A DNA stretch of 52,002 bases from Variovorax sp. J22P240 (GTDB taxonomy: Bacteria; Pseudomonadota; Gammaproteobacteria; Burkholderiales; Burkholderiaceae_C): positions 1 through 52,002 of the forward strand of contig NZ_JASZYR010000025.1 in NCBI RefSeq assembly GCF_030316855.1, read 5' to 3'. Shown one piece after another: positions 43,156 to 52,002 of the stretch. Position numbers and translations under genes: made by a program. Position 1 is the first letter of the stretch. The number at the start of each line of letters is the position of its first letter. The notes below the pieces were generated by a model. The model searched no databases and was not told where the DNA came from. It saw only the letters and a program-made list of their open reading frames with translations.

Positions 43156-44310
43156 TCAGTAGGCGTGCCCGCGGTCTTCGCGGATCGCGTCGGCGTCCAC
43201 CTTGCCTCGGAGCACGTAGTAGACCCAGCTCGTGTAGGCCACGATGATGGGAATGAAGATCGCGGTCACGACCAGCATGATGAAGAGCGTGAGGTGGCTG
43301 GACGACGAGTCGAACACGGTGAGGCTGGCGCGCGGATCGATCGACGACGGCAGGATGAACGGGAACATCGAGACGCCCACGCTGAGGATGATGCCTGCGA
43401 TGCTCAAGCCGCTCGCCATCAGTGTCAGCATCTCCGCGCGCATGCGAAGCCCGAGCAACGCGACCAACGCGCCACCAAGGCCCAGCGCCGGAACGACATA
43501 CAGCCACGGATACGCCGCATAGTTGGTGAACCACGCGCTCGCGTGCACTTCGACGGTCTTCAGCAAGGGATTCGAAGGACCGTCCGGCGGCAGCGAGCTC
43601 GTGACGCGAAAGCCGTCCACGAAGGACCACAGCATGAACCCGGCCAGCGCATAGAGAACGACGGTCGCTACCGCAGCGACGCTTCCGTAGGCCCGTGCGC
43701 GCTGGGCGACGAGGCCCTGTGTCTTCAATTGAAGCCACGCGCTGCCGTGCATCACGAGCATGGCGACGGACACCAGTCCGCACAGCAAGGCGAACGGATT
43801 CAGCAAGCCGAAGAAGGAGCCGTCGTAGAAGATGTGCATGTCCGGCCCGAAACGGAAGGGCACGCCCTTGAGCACGTTGCCCATCGCCACGCCGAAGATC
43901 AGCGAAGGCACGAAGCCACCGACGAACAGGGCCACATCCCAGCGCGCCTTCCATTTCGCATCGTCGCGCTTGCCCCGGAACTTGAAGGCCACGGGTCGCA
44001 ATATGAGTGCGACGAGGATCGCGAACATCGCGAGGTAGAAGCCTGAGAACGAGACGGCATAGAGCTGCGGCCACGCCGCGAAGATCGCGCCGCCGCCGAG
44101 GATCAGCCAGACCTGGTTGCCCTCCCAGATCGGGCCGACGCTGTTGATGATCACGCGACGCTCGAGGTCGTTGCGGCCGGCAAACGGCAGCAGCATGCCG
44201 GTCCCCAGGTCGAAGCCATCGGTCACGGCAAAGCCGATCAGCAGCACGCCGAGCAGCAGCCACCAGACGACACGCAGGAATTCGTAGGAAAGCAGTGTGT
44301 GCAGGATCAT
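43156..44310 (-). CDS. cydB: Cytochrome bd ubiquinol oxidase subunit II
   Basis: The protein has 384 residues and about nine hydrophobic segments. Characteristic stretches are WWLLLGVLLIGFAVTDGFDLGTGMLLPF near the start, INSVGPIWEGNQVWLILGGGAIFAAWP, and FPFILPSSIDPRASLTVFDSSSSHLTL. With CydA it forms the membrane oxidase that reduces O2 to water with quinol electrons, at high oxygen affinity and without proton pumping. It lies 15 bases after cydA and 34 before cydX. Confidence 0.97.
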   Translation of the reverse strand: MILHTLLSYEFLRVVWWLLLGVLLIGFAVTDGFDLGTGMLLPFAGRNDLERRVIINSVGPIWEGNQVWLILGGGAIFAAWPQLYAVSFSGFYLAMFAILVALILRPVAFKFRGKRDDAKWKARWDVALFVGGFVPSLIFGVAMGNVLKGVPFRFGPDMHIFYDGSFFGLLNPFALLCGLVSVAMLVMHGSAWLQLKTQGLVAQRARAYGSVAAVATVVLYALAGFMLWSFVDGFRVTSSLPPDGPSNPLLKTVEVHASAWFTNYAAYPWLYVVPALGLGGALVALLGLRMRAEMLTLMASGLSIAGIILSVGVSMFPFILPSSIDPRASLTVFDSSSSHLTLFIMLVVTAIFIPIIVAYTSWVYYVLRGKVDADAIREDRGHAY

Positions 44311-44325
44311 GGTCGTGCTCCGGGT

Positions 44326-45936
44326 TCAGTCGGCGGAAAGGGGCGTGGACCGAAGTGCGGTCAGCTCGGGGTCGGCTTCGGCGCGGTAGACCGAGGGCGC
44401 CGGCACGGGATGTTCCTTCGGGCCCTTGCGGATCGCCTTAAGCATGAGCTTCATCTCGATGACGATGAGGATCGTGTAGACGAGCGCGAAGCCGAGGATG
44501 GTGATCAGCAGCGTGGTGGCGCCCAGATTCGACACGGCGACCGCGGTCGGAAGCACGCCTTCGATCACCCACGGCTGGCGTCCGACCTCGGCCACGATCC
44601 AGCCCAGCTCGGCGGCCAGCCACGGCAAGGGAATGGCGAAGACCGCCACCTTGAGGAGCCAGGGGTAGGCGTCGAGCTTGCGCCGTGCCGAGAGCACGAA
44701 GAAGGTGGCCGTGAGCACGATGAAGAACATGCCGAGCCCGACCATGATGCGGAAGGACCAGTACAGCTGCGCCACCGCGGGCACGGTGTCCTGGGCCGCC
44801 TGCGCGACCTGTTCGGGTGTTGCCTTCCGCGGGTCGTCCACGTAGCGCTTGAGAAGCAGCGCGTAGCCCAACGCGTGCCCGTTCTGCTCGAAGATGTTGC
44901 GGGCCGATTCCGGTACCGCGCCCGTGCTGCCGGCTTCGCGTATCTGCTGCAGGGCGTCGTAGGCCGAGATGCCGACGCGGATGTTCAACTCGGCGCGATG
45001 CACCAGGTCGTCGATGCCGGGAATCTCGGTGGTGAGAGAGCGCGTGCCGATCAGACCCAGCAGCATCGGGATATGAACGGCAAAGTGCGTCTCGCGGGTC
45101 CGCTGGTCGGGGAATCCGAAGGCCGTGAAGGCCGCTGGCGCGGGCTCGGTCTTCCACATCGCCTCCAGCGCGGCGACCTTCATCTTCTGGTGTTCGGTCG
45201 AGAGGTAACCGCTCTCGTCGCCCAGCAGGACCACCGAGAGGGAGGCCGCGAGGCCGAACGAGGCAGCCACCGTCATCGAGCGCTTCGCCAACTGCAGATG
45301 GCGGCCCTTCAGCACGTACCAGGCCGACACGCCGAGCACGAAGATGGACGCCACCGTGTAGCCCGCCGATACGGTGTGCACGAACTTGGCCTGCGCCACC
45401 GGGTTGACCAGCACCTCGAAGAAGTCCGTCACCTCCATGCGCAGGGTCTGCGGGTTGAAGGCTGCGCCCACGGGGTTCTGCATCCAGCCATTGGCGATCA
45501 GGATCCACAGCGCCGAAAAGTTGGAGCCGATGGCCACCAGCCAGGTGACGATCAGGTGGGCCACCTTCGACAACTTGTCCCAGCCGAAGAAGAACAGCCC
45601 GACGAAGCTCGCTTCGAGGAAGAAGGCCATCAGCCCTTCGATCGCGAGCGGCGCCCCGAAGACGTCGCCCACGTAGTGGCTGTAGTAGCTCCAGTTCATG
45701 CCGAACTGGAACTCCATGACGATGCCGGTTGCAACGCCCATCGCGAAGTTGATGCCGAAGAGCACGCCCCAGAACTTGGTCATGTCGCGCCAGATGGTGC
45801 GGCCGGTCATGACATAGACCGTCTCCATGATCGCGAGGAGCACGGCGAGGCCAATGGTCAGCGGGACAAACAGGAAGTGATACAGCGCCGTGAGGGCGAA
45901 CTGCAATCGTGACAGGGCGACGATGTCGAAGTCCAT
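44326..45936 (-). CDS. cydA: Cytochrome bd ubiquinol oxidase subunit I
   Basis: The protein has 536 residues. Haem ligands are visible: His20 in ALYHFLFVPLTIGLA, His in KFVHTVSAGYT, and Met in FRIMVGLGMFF. The proton-path glutamates are in APLAIEGLMAFFLEASFVGLFFFGW. The quinol-binding Q-loop (about residues 245-385) is of the long type, with DESGYLSTEHQKMKVAALEAMW at its start. It works with CydB and CydX; CydDC encoded upstream are needed for its assembly. Confidence 0.97.
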   Translation of the reverse strand: MDFDIVALSRLQFALTALYHFLFVPLTIGLAVLLAIMETVYVMTGRTIWRDMTKFWGVLFGINFAMGVATGIVMEFQFGMNWSYYSHYVGDVFGAPLAIEGLMAFFLEASFVGLFFFGWDKLSKVAHLIVTWLVAIGSNFSALWILIANGWMQNPVGAAFNPQTLRMEVTDFFEVLVNPVAQAKFVHTVSAGYTVASIFVLGVSAWYVLKGRHLQLAKRSMTVAASFGLAASLSVVLLGDESGYLSTEHQKMKVAALEAMWKTEPAPAAFTAFGFPDQRTRETHFAVHIPMLLGLIGTRSLTTEIPGIDDLVHRAELNIRVGISAYDALQQIREAGSTGAVPESARNIFEQNGHALGYALLLKRYVDDPRKATPEQVAQAAQDTVPAVAQLYWSFRIMVGLGMFFIVLTATFFVLSARRKLDAYPWLLKVAVFAIPLPWLAAELGWIVAEVGRQPWVIEGVLPTAVAVSNLGATTLLITILGFALVYTILIVIEMKLMLKAIRKGPKEHPVPAPSVYRAEADPELTALRSTPLSAD

Positions 45937-45972
45937 GGGGTTCCTTTCGTGTTCTTGCCTATCGCTCGTATC

Positions 45973-47667
45973 TCAGTCCGGCCGCAGCGCGCTCAGTGCG
46001 GCATCGAAGGCGGGGGTGCCGCGCTTCAAGTCCGCCGCGATGCGGCCTTCCTTCATGCAGACCAGGCGATCTGCCAGGGCGGCCTCGCGCCGCAGGTGGG
46101 TCGCGATCAGGAGCGTTTGACCTGCGGCTTGGACTTCGAGGCGCTGCAGCACATCGTGCGCCGTCGCAGTGTCCAACGCTTCGGTCGGCTCGTCCATCAG
46201 CCAAAAGGGTACGTTTCGCAGCAGCAGCCGTGCCAGCGCCAAGCGTCGCGACTGGCCGCCGGAAAGTCCCAGGCCGCCCTCGCCGAGCGGGGTATCGAGT
46301 CCCGAAGCCATCGCCTTCACTTCCTGCGCGAGGCCGGCCAATTGCAGCGCGCGCCAGATTCGGGCGTCGTCCGCATTGGGGTCGGCCAGCCTGAGGTTGT
46401 CGCGCAGGCTGTCCTGGAAAAGCTCCGTGCGTTGGGTCAGCAGGCAGTGCGGCTGGACACGGACGCTGCCGCATTGCAGCGGCAGTTCGCCCGCCAGGGC
46501 CGCGAGCAAGGTGGACTTGCCGGCGCCGCTGGGGCCTATGAGCGCTACACGCTCTCCTGAGGACAGAGTCAATGAGACCTTGTGCAATGCGGCGGCGCGA
46601 CTACCGGGATGGGCCACAGTGGCTTCGGTCATTTGCAGTGCATAGCCTTCGCCGAGCTTGCCGGTCACGGCCAGAGCGGGCGCCTCCTGCTGCGCCATGC
46701 GAGGCGCCAAGCGCCGGGCCGCCAACCAGGAACGACCGGCTTCGAGCGCGCCGCGACGCAAGGCGGCGAAGGGCTCGATGGCAGTCAGCGCAACCAACAG
46801 CGCGAGCGCCGCGGCCGGCGCTCCGATCGAGCCCTCGCCGACGAGCCAACCCACTGCGATCAGCACCCCTGCCAATGTCAGCGTGCCCGCCATGCCGTAG
46901 GCCATGCCTGTTCCGGCCTCCAGACGATTGAGCACCAGGTCGGCCTGGGCCAGATGGCGATCCGCCGCGGCGAGCGCTTCGCACTGCGCATCGATCCTGC
47001 CAGCCATGACCAGTTCCGTCTGGCCCGCCACCAGATCCACGGCGCGCGCGCGCAAGGCTTCCATCGCCTGTGCACGCCGGACCGCGGCGGGCTGCGCACG
47101 CGCCGCGGCCACCAATGCGATGCCCCAGCCGGCGCCGATCAACCAGAGCGCGAGCGCCACGCCCATCCATGGGCTCATGAAGCCGAGCACGATGCCCGCC
47201 AACAATGCGGCGCCGAACGCTGCGCCACCCGGCACGAGCATGCGCAGATAGAGCGACTCGAGCGCATCGATGTCGGCCGTGAGGCGGAACAGCAATCGCG
47301 CGGGACGTGCCAGCAATTGGCGCGCGGCATCGGGACGCGCCCATCCGCGGAAGAGCCGCTCGCGCAGTGCGGCCAGCACGGCGAAGGTGGCGTCATGGGT
47401 GACGAGCCGCTCACCGTAGCGCGATGCCGTGCGTCCCAGAGCGAGCAAGCGAATGCCTGCCGATGGCATGAACACGTCGAAGCGGATCGCCGTCATGGCG
47501 TTGAGACCCGCGAGCGCCGTGGCGGTGATGAACCATCCCGAGAGACCCAGCAGCGCCATGCCCATCAACACGGTCAGCGCAGCCATCGCAGCACCCAGCG
47601 CGAGCCGGCCGGGCTCCGCGGCCAGGAAGGGAACGATGACCGGACGAAGATCGCGCCAGAGCTTCAC
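45973..47667 (-). CDS. cydC: Thiol ABC exporter subunit CydC
   Basis: The protein has 564 residues. It is a membrane/ATPase half-transporter: about six membrane segments in residues 15-300, then an ABC domain with Walker A LIGPSGAGKSTLLAALAG, signature LSGGQSRRLALARLLL and Walker B FWLMDEPTEALD. With CydD it moves cysteine and glutathione to the periplasm, needed for cytochrome bd assembly. It overlaps cydD by 4 bases and is followed by cydA after 36 bases. Confidence 0.94.
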   Translation of the reverse strand: MKLWRDLRPVIVPFLAAEPGRLALGAAMAALTVLMGMALLGLSGWFITATALAGLNAMTAIRFDVFMPSAGIRLLALGRTASRYGERLVTHDATFAVLAALRERLFRGWARPDAARQLLARPARLLFRLTADIDALESLYLRMLVPGGAAFGAALLAGIVLGFMSPWMGVALALWLIGAGWGIALVAAARAQPAAVRRAQAMEALRARAVDLVAGQTELVMAGRIDAQCEALAAADRHLAQADLVLNRLEAGTGMAYGMAGTLTLAGVLIAVGWLVGEGSIGAPAAALALLVALTAIEPFAALRRGALEAGRSWLAARRLAPRMAQQEAPALAVTGKLGEGYALQMTEATVAHPGSRAAALHKVSLTLSSGERVALIGPSGAGKSTLLAALAGELPLQCGSVRVQPHCLLTQRTELFQDSLRDNLRLADPNADDARIWRALQLAGLAQEVKAMASGLDTPLGEGGLGLSGGQSRRLALARLLLRNVPFWLMDEPTEALDTATAHDVLQRLEVQAAGQTLLIATHLRREAALADRLVCMKEGRIAADLKRGTPAFDAALSALRPD

Positions 47668-49349
47668 GCGGCCTCCTCTTCGAGCACTGCATCCAGGCGA
47701 ATCACGCGGTGCATTCGCGCGGCGAGCACGGGGTCGTGCGTCGCCACGATCAGGGTCTTTCCGCGCGCGAGTTCGAGCAGTGCATCGGCCACGCGCTCCG
47801 CGGTTTCGGTGTCGAGGTGGGCAGTCGGCTCGTCGACCAGCAGAAGGTCGGCATCGGAATGGGCGGCAACGCGCGCCAGCGCCAGCCGCACGGACTCGCC
47901 GCCGGAAAGTCCGGTGCCGCCCTCCCCCAGCGCGCCGCTGGGGTGCGCCTGGGCCACGCCGTCCAGGGCCGCAAACTGCATCGCAACTTCAACCTGCGGC
48001 GTGTGGACGCCTGCACGTCCCATCGCGACGTTGGCCTGAACGGAGCCCGCGAACACGTGCGGCTTCTGGCCCATCCACGCCATGCGACCGCGCAGCGCGA
48101 CGGCCGTGCGGTCCGACAGCGGCACGCCGCCGATCACGATCTCGCCCTGCTGAACGGGCACCAGACCGGCAATCAAGCTCAGCAGGGCCGTCTTGCCCGA
48201 GCCGCTCGGGCCCAACAACGCAACATGCTCGCCCGCAGCGACACGCAGGTCGTAGCCTTCGAAGAAGGCATGCTCGCCGGCGTGAGCGAAACGCAATCCG
48301 TGGATACGGATCGACGGCGCACCTGCCACAGCCAGGCCTTGCTGCGACGCGGTCGCTTGCGCACCCGGCAGCGGCACGCCATCGCGCGCAAGGCCTTCAA
48401 GCGAATCGAGCGCCGCCTCGCCGGCCGCGCGGTCATGCCACACCGCCGACAGCTCGCGCAGCGGCTCGAAGAATGCAGGCGCCAGCAGCAGGATGAACAT
48501 GCCCTGGCCCAGGCTCAGGCGAACGCCCCAGGTGCCGAATTCGAAGGTCCCCAGCAGATGGAAGCCGACATACGCCGCCACCATGGCGACACCCAGCGCT
48601 GAGAACAGCTCCAGCACGGCGGACGACAAGAAAGCGATGCGAAGCACCACCATCGTTCGTTCGCGCAGGCTTCTCGCTGCCTCGCCCAGTCTTCGGGCGG
48701 TGGCGTCGATGGCGCCGAGGGCGCGCAGCGTCGCCAGCCCTCGAAGGCGGTCGAGCAGGAATGCGTTCATGTCGCCCACTTCGATCAGCTGTGCCTCGCT
48801 CGCGGCCTTGGCTCGCCAGCCGACGATCGCCATGAAGATCGGGATCAGCGGCGCCGCGATCAGCAACACCAGCGCTGCAACCCACGACAGGCTCGCGACG
48901 GCCACCACGATCACCAGCGGAACAACCGTTGCGCGCCAGCGGGCCGGGCCGTAGCGCACCAAGTAGGGCACCACGGCCTCGGCCTGCTCGGCAATCACGC
49001 TGGCGGCGAGTCCCGAAGCAGGCCGCGCACTGTCGAGTGGCGAGCGCGCGGCGAGCGCGGCGGCCACTCCCGCACGCAGAACGGACAACTGCGAGCGGGC
49101 TGCCGCATAGACGCAACGCATGCCCCAGGCTTCGCAGATTGCTCGCAGCAAGCCCAACAGAAGGATGCCTGCCGCGGGGCCGGCAACCATGTCGACGCCT
49201 TCGCCTTCGCCTTCGCCCAGCCGCTGCACGGCCCACGCCAGCAGTGCCGCTTGCGGTATCCACAGCAGCGCCGCGAAGCCCTGAACCAGGCTCCCCAGCC
49301 CTGGAGAGTCGAGGGAGCGCAAGCCGGAAGTCGAAGCGGGTTGGTTCAC
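47664..49349 (-). CDS. cydD: Thiol ABC exporter subunit CydD
   Basis: The protein has 561 residues when started at GTG 49349 (MNQPASTSGLRSL). The open frame extends to ATG 49397, but that start would put the palindromic operator inside the coding region, so I prefer the GTG; neither has a strong ribosome site. Membrane segments precede an ABC domain with Walker A LLGPSGSGKTALLSLIAG, signature LSGGESVRLALARV and Walker B LLLVDEPTAHLD. It is the partner of CydC and first gene of cydDCABX, an order with the assembly transporter ahead of the oxidase genes. Confidence 0.93.
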   Translation of the reverse strand: MNQPASTSGLRSLDSPGLGSLVQGFAALLWIPQAALLAWAVQRLGEGEGEGVDMVAGPAAGILLLGLLRAICEAWGMRCVYAAARSQLSVLRAGVAAALAARSPLDSARPASGLAASVIAEQAEAVVPYLVRYGPARWRATVVPLVIVVAVASLSWVAALVLLIAAPLIPIFMAIVGWRAKAASEAQLIEVGDMNAFLLDRLRGLATLRALGAIDATARRLGEAARSLRERTMVVLRIAFLSSAVLELFSALGVAMVAAYVGFHLLGTFEFGTWGVRLSLGQGMFILLLAPAFFEPLRELSAVWHDRAAGEAALDSLEGLARDGVPLPGAQATASQQGLAVAGAPSIRIHGLRFAHAGEHAFFEGYDLRVAAGEHVALLGPSGSGKTALLSLIAGLVPVQQGEIVIGGVPLSDRTAVALRGRMAWMGQKPHVFAGSVQANVAMGRAGVHTPQVEVAMQFAALDGVAQAHPSGALGEGGTGLSGGESVRLALARVAAHSDADLLLVDEPTAHLDTETAERVADALLELARGKTLIVATHDPVLAARMHRVIRLDAVLEEEAA

Positions 49350-49366
49350 TTTTTGAATTCGTGTAA

Positions 49367-49384
49367 TTTCAGTATTTACTGAAA
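49367..49384. promoter_or_regulatory. Perfect palindrome before cydD, candidate GbsR/MarR operator
   Basis: TTTCAGTATTTACTGAAA is an 8-2-8 perfect dyad 17 bases before the GTG start of cydD. On the minus strand TTGCCG and TGAAAT with a 16-base spacer could be -35 and -10, placing the dyad on the promoter. Related dyads precede the GbsR gene at 42375-42414. The remaining gap up to 49506 also holds the start of the glycosyltransferase gene. Confidence 0.65.
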
Positions 49385-49506
49385 ACTCGGCAATCATAAG
49401 AGATGTCGCGCTGCGTCGACGATCTTCGCCGCAAAGCCCGCACCAGAATGCCAAATCCCCATGACGCAACCGCTAAGCTCCAGTGTCGATCGACGGAGAA
49501 CGCCAA

Positions 49507-50637
49507 TTGAAGATCCTTTCCATCACGCCGACCTACTTTCCGGAAATCGGGGGTATCGAATCCTTCGTGCGTGAACTCGCGACGCGCATTTCGCGCGGCG
49601 GCACGCAGGTGGACGTTGCCCATGTCTCGGCAAACCATGCAGCCTTCTCGGTGAGCGAGATGGACGGCCTCAAGGTGTATCGCGTGCCGGTGACCGGCAA
49701 CCGCCTCGTGGGCTATGCACGAGGGCTGGGGCGGCTGGCGGCCGGCTACGACCTGCTGCACGTGCACGACCCGCATCTGATGGTGCTGACGACCAACATC
49801 ATCCTTCAGTGTCGAAACGTTCCGGCGGTCTTGAGCACGCATGGCGGCTTTCATCACACCAGGCAGCACGAGGCATTCAAGTGGCTCCACGAGCGCTTCC
49901 TGATGCGCAGACTGTTGCGGCACTACCGCAAGGTCCTGGCCGGCAGCGATTCGGACATGGTCTACTTCGCCCGCTATTCGGACAACATCGCGAAGAACGA
50001 AACCGGCATCAACTTCGGCAAGTTCCAGAGCGGCCGCACGACCGGCACGCCGGACCCGACCCGCTGGATCTACTGGGGCCGGTGGTCGCGCAACAAGCGC
50101 ATCGATGCGGTCATCGACACGGTCGCCCTGGCGAGGGACAACGGCATCGCGATCGACCTGCTGATCGCCGGCCCCGATTTCGACAAGCTGGGTGAATCAC
50201 TGCGGGCCCGGATCGACGCTCTCCAGTTGGGCGACTCGGTCCGGATGCATCCGTACATCGAAGATGCGGCCCTGCTGCAGGAACTGCAGCAACGCACCGT
50301 GTTCATCACGGGCAGCGAATACGAAGGCTTCGGCATCGGCATCGTCGAGGCAATGGCGGCAGGCAAGATCGTGGTTTGCCGCGACATCGAGCCGATCAAC
50401 GGCTTCGTCGACAAGTCAGAGACCGGCTTCTTTCTCGACTTCGACAACGGCCCGAAGGATCTCGCCACGGTGCGCGAGATCACCAGCCTGGACCCGGCGC
50501 GCTGCGAGGCGATGTCGAGCGCCGCGCAACGCAAAGCCAAGCGCTACGACTGGGAATCCGTGGCGCTGCGATTCGCGGAACACTACGCGAAGGCGCTCTC
50601 CGGCCGGGACCAGGGCGGGGCCCTGCGCGCCCGCTAG
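49507..50637 (+). CDS. GT4-type glycosyltransferase
   Basis: The protein has 376 residues if it starts at TTG 49507 (KILSITPTYFPEIGGIESFV), 7 bases after GGAGA; GTG 49483 is the alternative but has no ribosome site. It is a GT-B fold: N-terminal acceptor domain opening with PTYFPEIGGIESFVRELA, a DLLHVHDPHLM stretch, and a C-terminal donor domain with IYWGRWSRNKRID and the EX7E region GSEYEGFGIGIVEAMAAGK. Enzymes of this kind add sugars to lipopolysaccharide, exopolysaccharide or glycolipids. Donor and acceptor cannot be read. It converges with the acyltransferase gene, 1 base apart. Confidence 0.9.
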   Translation: MKILSITPTYFPEIGGIESFVRELATRISRGGTQVDVAHVSANHAAFSVSEMDGLKVYRVPVTGNRLVGYARGLGRLAAGYDLLHVHDPHLMVLTTNIILQCRNVPAVLSTHGGFHHTRQHEAFKWLHERFLMRRLLRHYRKVLAGSDSDMVYFARYSDNIAKNETGINFGKFQSGRTTGTPDPTRWIYWGRWSRNKRIDAVIDTVALARDNGIAIDLLIAGPDFDKLGESLRARIDALQLGDSVRMHPYIEDAALLQELQQRTVFITGSEYEGFGIGIVEAMAAGKIVVCRDIEPINGFVDKSETGFFLDFDNGPKDLATVREITSLDPARCEAMSSAAQRKAKRYDWESVALRFAEHYAKALSGRDQGGALRAR

Positions 50638-50638
50638 A

Positions 50639-51778
50639 CTAGCTCGAAAACACCAGCCCACAGGCCAGCAGGCCCGCAAACAGGCCCAGCACCGCGCGCC
50701 AGGTGGCAGGCCGCGATTCGACCCAGCGATACAGAAACAAGGCCGCCGCGATCGACAGCGCAAAGGTGACGAGAAGTCCCAGCAAGTCGATCCAGGGCGT
50801 TGCAGGCATCAACCGGCTCACCACTGCGCTCACCAGCAAGAGCACCGGGAAGTGGATGAGGAACAGCGAATACGAGATACGCCCCAGTCGCACCAGCGGC
50901 TCGCCCATCGACGGCCAGGCGGCAGGCTTCAGCCCGTCGAGGTGCTGGACGATGGCGACGCAGAGGGCAGTGACCAGCGCCGTCGCGATGCGGCTGCGCC
51001 AATCGAGCGCCAACGCCGCGGCACCGAGCAATGCCAGCAAGACGACGGAAAAGGCCCAGGTGCTGGTCCGAGTCGCTCTTCCGATCCAGAAAACCAGCAT
51101 GCCCAGTCCATAGGAGCCGAAGAAGTACAGCGCCGTGGTGTCGAGCTCCTCGTGTCGGTTGAACACCGCCAGCGAAGCGATGACCAGCGCCAGCACGAGC
51201 CCCGCGACCAGCCAGCGTGATCGCTCGGGCCGCACGGACCAGCGCCGCTGCATCAGCTCCGACAAAGCGATCGCTGCGAGCGCGAGGACGAAGAGCTGGA
51301 AGTCGATGGCGACGTACCACACGCCGGTCGACAAGGCGTCGTAGCCAAGGAGGTCCTGCAGCAACAACCCGTGCGCCAGCAACTGCGCCATGCCCGGCGG
51401 TGCGGGCACGGCCTCGTCATCGAGCCACGGGCGGACCAGGGCGGCGACCAGCACACTCAAGATCAGCGCCACGAGATACGGCATGACCAACCGCCCGTAG
51501 CGCTGGAAGACACGCACCAGCGGCCGATCGACGCGCAGGACGCCATCGGGCGCGAGGCTCCCTGCAGCCAGGAAACCGGCCAGCACCAGGAACACCTGGA
51601 CGGCCAGCCGTCCGTCTTCCGCCAACCAATCGAACAACGCTGGCGCGAGCGTAGACGCGCCCTCTGGCATGGGACCGTAGCGCGAGAGGTGATGCGCGAC
51701 GATCACGGCGCAAGCAATGCCCTTCACCGCGTCGAGAAGGGGCATGCGCCCCAGGGAAGCTGGCACGGGAGTGCCCAT
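50639..51778 (-). CDS. Acyltransferase 3 family membrane protein
   Basis: The protein has 379 residues from the ATG at 51778. About ten hydrophobic segments are visible. The N-terminal LLDAVKGIACAVIVAHHLSRYG has the glycine/histidine pattern of membrane O-acyltransferases (OafA/NodX type), and LGRISYSLFLIHFPVLLLV is the typical later motif. These enzymes put acetyl or other acyl groups on surface sugars, so a link to the neighbouring glycosyltransferase is plausible though the two are on opposite strands. Confidence 0.9.
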   Translation of the reverse strand: MGTPVPASLGRMPLLDAVKGIACAVIVAHHLSRYGPMPEGASTLAPALFDWLAEDGRLAVQVFLVLAGFLAAGSLAPDGVLRVDRPLVRVFQRYGRLVMPYLVALILSVLVAALVRPWLDDEAVPAPPGMAQLLAHGLLLQDLLGYDALSTGVWYVAIDFQLFVLALAAIALSELMQRRWSVRPERSRWLVAGLVLALVIASLAVFNRHEELDTTALYFFGSYGLGMLVFWIGRATRTSTWAFSVVLLALLGAAALALDWRSRIATALVTALCVAIVQHLDGLKPAAWPSMGEPLVRLGRISYSLFLIHFPVLLLVSAVVSRLMPATPWIDLLGLLVTFALSIAAALFLYRWVESRPATWRAVLGLFAGLLACGLVFSS

Positions 51779-51788
51779 GGTCACGCGC

Positions 51789-52002
51789 TCAGACTGCAAG
51801 GCGGCTACGCGCTTCCTGGTATTCGCGCTTGAGTTTCTCGATGAAGGCCGCGGCGCTCGCGACCTCGGTGACCGCGCCAATGCCTTGGCCCGAACCCCAG
51901 ATGTCCTTCCAGGCCTTGGCCTTGCTGCCATCGCCACCGCCGAAGTTCATGGTCTTCAGATCGCCCTCGGGCAGGTTGGCCGGATCCATGCCCGCCGCCA
52001 CG
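51789..52002 (-). CDS. C-terminal end of a nitronate monooxygenase (partial)
   Basis: The last 70 residues are visible; the gene continues beyond the window. The segment AWKDIWGSGQGIGAVTEVASAAAFIEKLKREY is typical of the end of 2-nitropropane dioxygenase/nitronate monooxygenase-family FMN proteins. Related enoyl reductases have similar ends, so the substrate is uncertain. It ends 10 bases before the acyltransferase gene on the same strand. Confidence 0.8.
   Translation of the reverse strand, partial: VAAGMDPANLPEGDLKTMNFGGGDGSKAKAWKDIWGSGQGIGAVTEVASAAAFIEKLKREYQEARSRLAV

Overview
The window is GC-rich, densely packed DNA from a bacterial chromosome. Gene content and order suggest a betaproteobacterium of the Burkholderiales, most likely Comamonadaceae (Variovorax-like): many LysR, IclR and MFS genes, a protocatechuate/quinate operon, a valine catabolism operon, cydDCABX, and the DUF3348/DUF802/OmpA/DUF2894 cassette. 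This assignment is inference from gene content. I see no rRNA, tRNA, CRISPR array, insertion sequence or prophage.

Layout. 1-5.2 kb: the end of an unknown gene, then a four-gene cassette (DUF3348, a MotA/ZorA-like DUF802 protein, a MotB/ZorB-like OmpA protein, DUF2894), then a zinc-ribbon membrane protein. 5.3-7.5 kb: a carotenoid-oxygenase-family gene divergent from a TetR regulator, with two matching operators between them. 7.5-13.3 kb: the distal valine pathway (isobutyryl-CoA dehydrogenase, 3-hydroxyisobutyryl-CoA hydrolase, mmsB, mmsA) divergent from a LysR gene. 13.3-14.0 kb: a DsbA-family oxidoreductase. 14.0-17.9 kb: LysR, an MFS carrier, uraD and two different 5-hydroxyisourate hydrolases (one Tat-exported), a purine/ureide module without a urate oxidase. 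17.9-26.6 kb: a seven-gene protocatechuate/quinate operon (two AroE-like genes, 3-dehydroshikimate dehydratase, pcaB, pcaC, an MFS gene, pcaD), a divergent IclR regulator and a shikimate-type MHS transporter, tied together by three similar IclR-type boxes.

26.8-29.0 kb: a methanethiol oxidase (SBP56 family) gene with a small membrane protein. 29.2-35.0 kb: a ROK regulator, a complete CUT2 sugar ABC transporter and a PfkB kinase, resembling fructose uptake (Frc) operons. 35.0-37.3 kb: chorismate synthase and an MFS gene. 37.3-41.8 kb: a run of translationally coupled genes: ArsR regulator, SRPBCC protein, ECF42-type sigma factor, two DGPF/YCII proteins and a DHA2 efflux pump, with a candidate ECF42 promoter inside. 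41.9-49.4 kb: a cupin gene, a GbsR/MarR regulator and the cytochrome bd operon cydDCABX, including a 40-residue CydX; related palindromes lie before the regulator and before cydD. 49.5-52.0 kb: a glycosyltransferase, an acyltransferase and the end of a nitronate monooxygenase gene.

Most operons use 1-8 nt start/stop overlaps. No gap longer than 300 bases lacks a gene; the longest, 28955-29247, is described under the palindrome at 29188. Long antisense ORFs are frequent because of the GC content and are not annotated. All family assignments come from reading the protein sequences; no database search was run.
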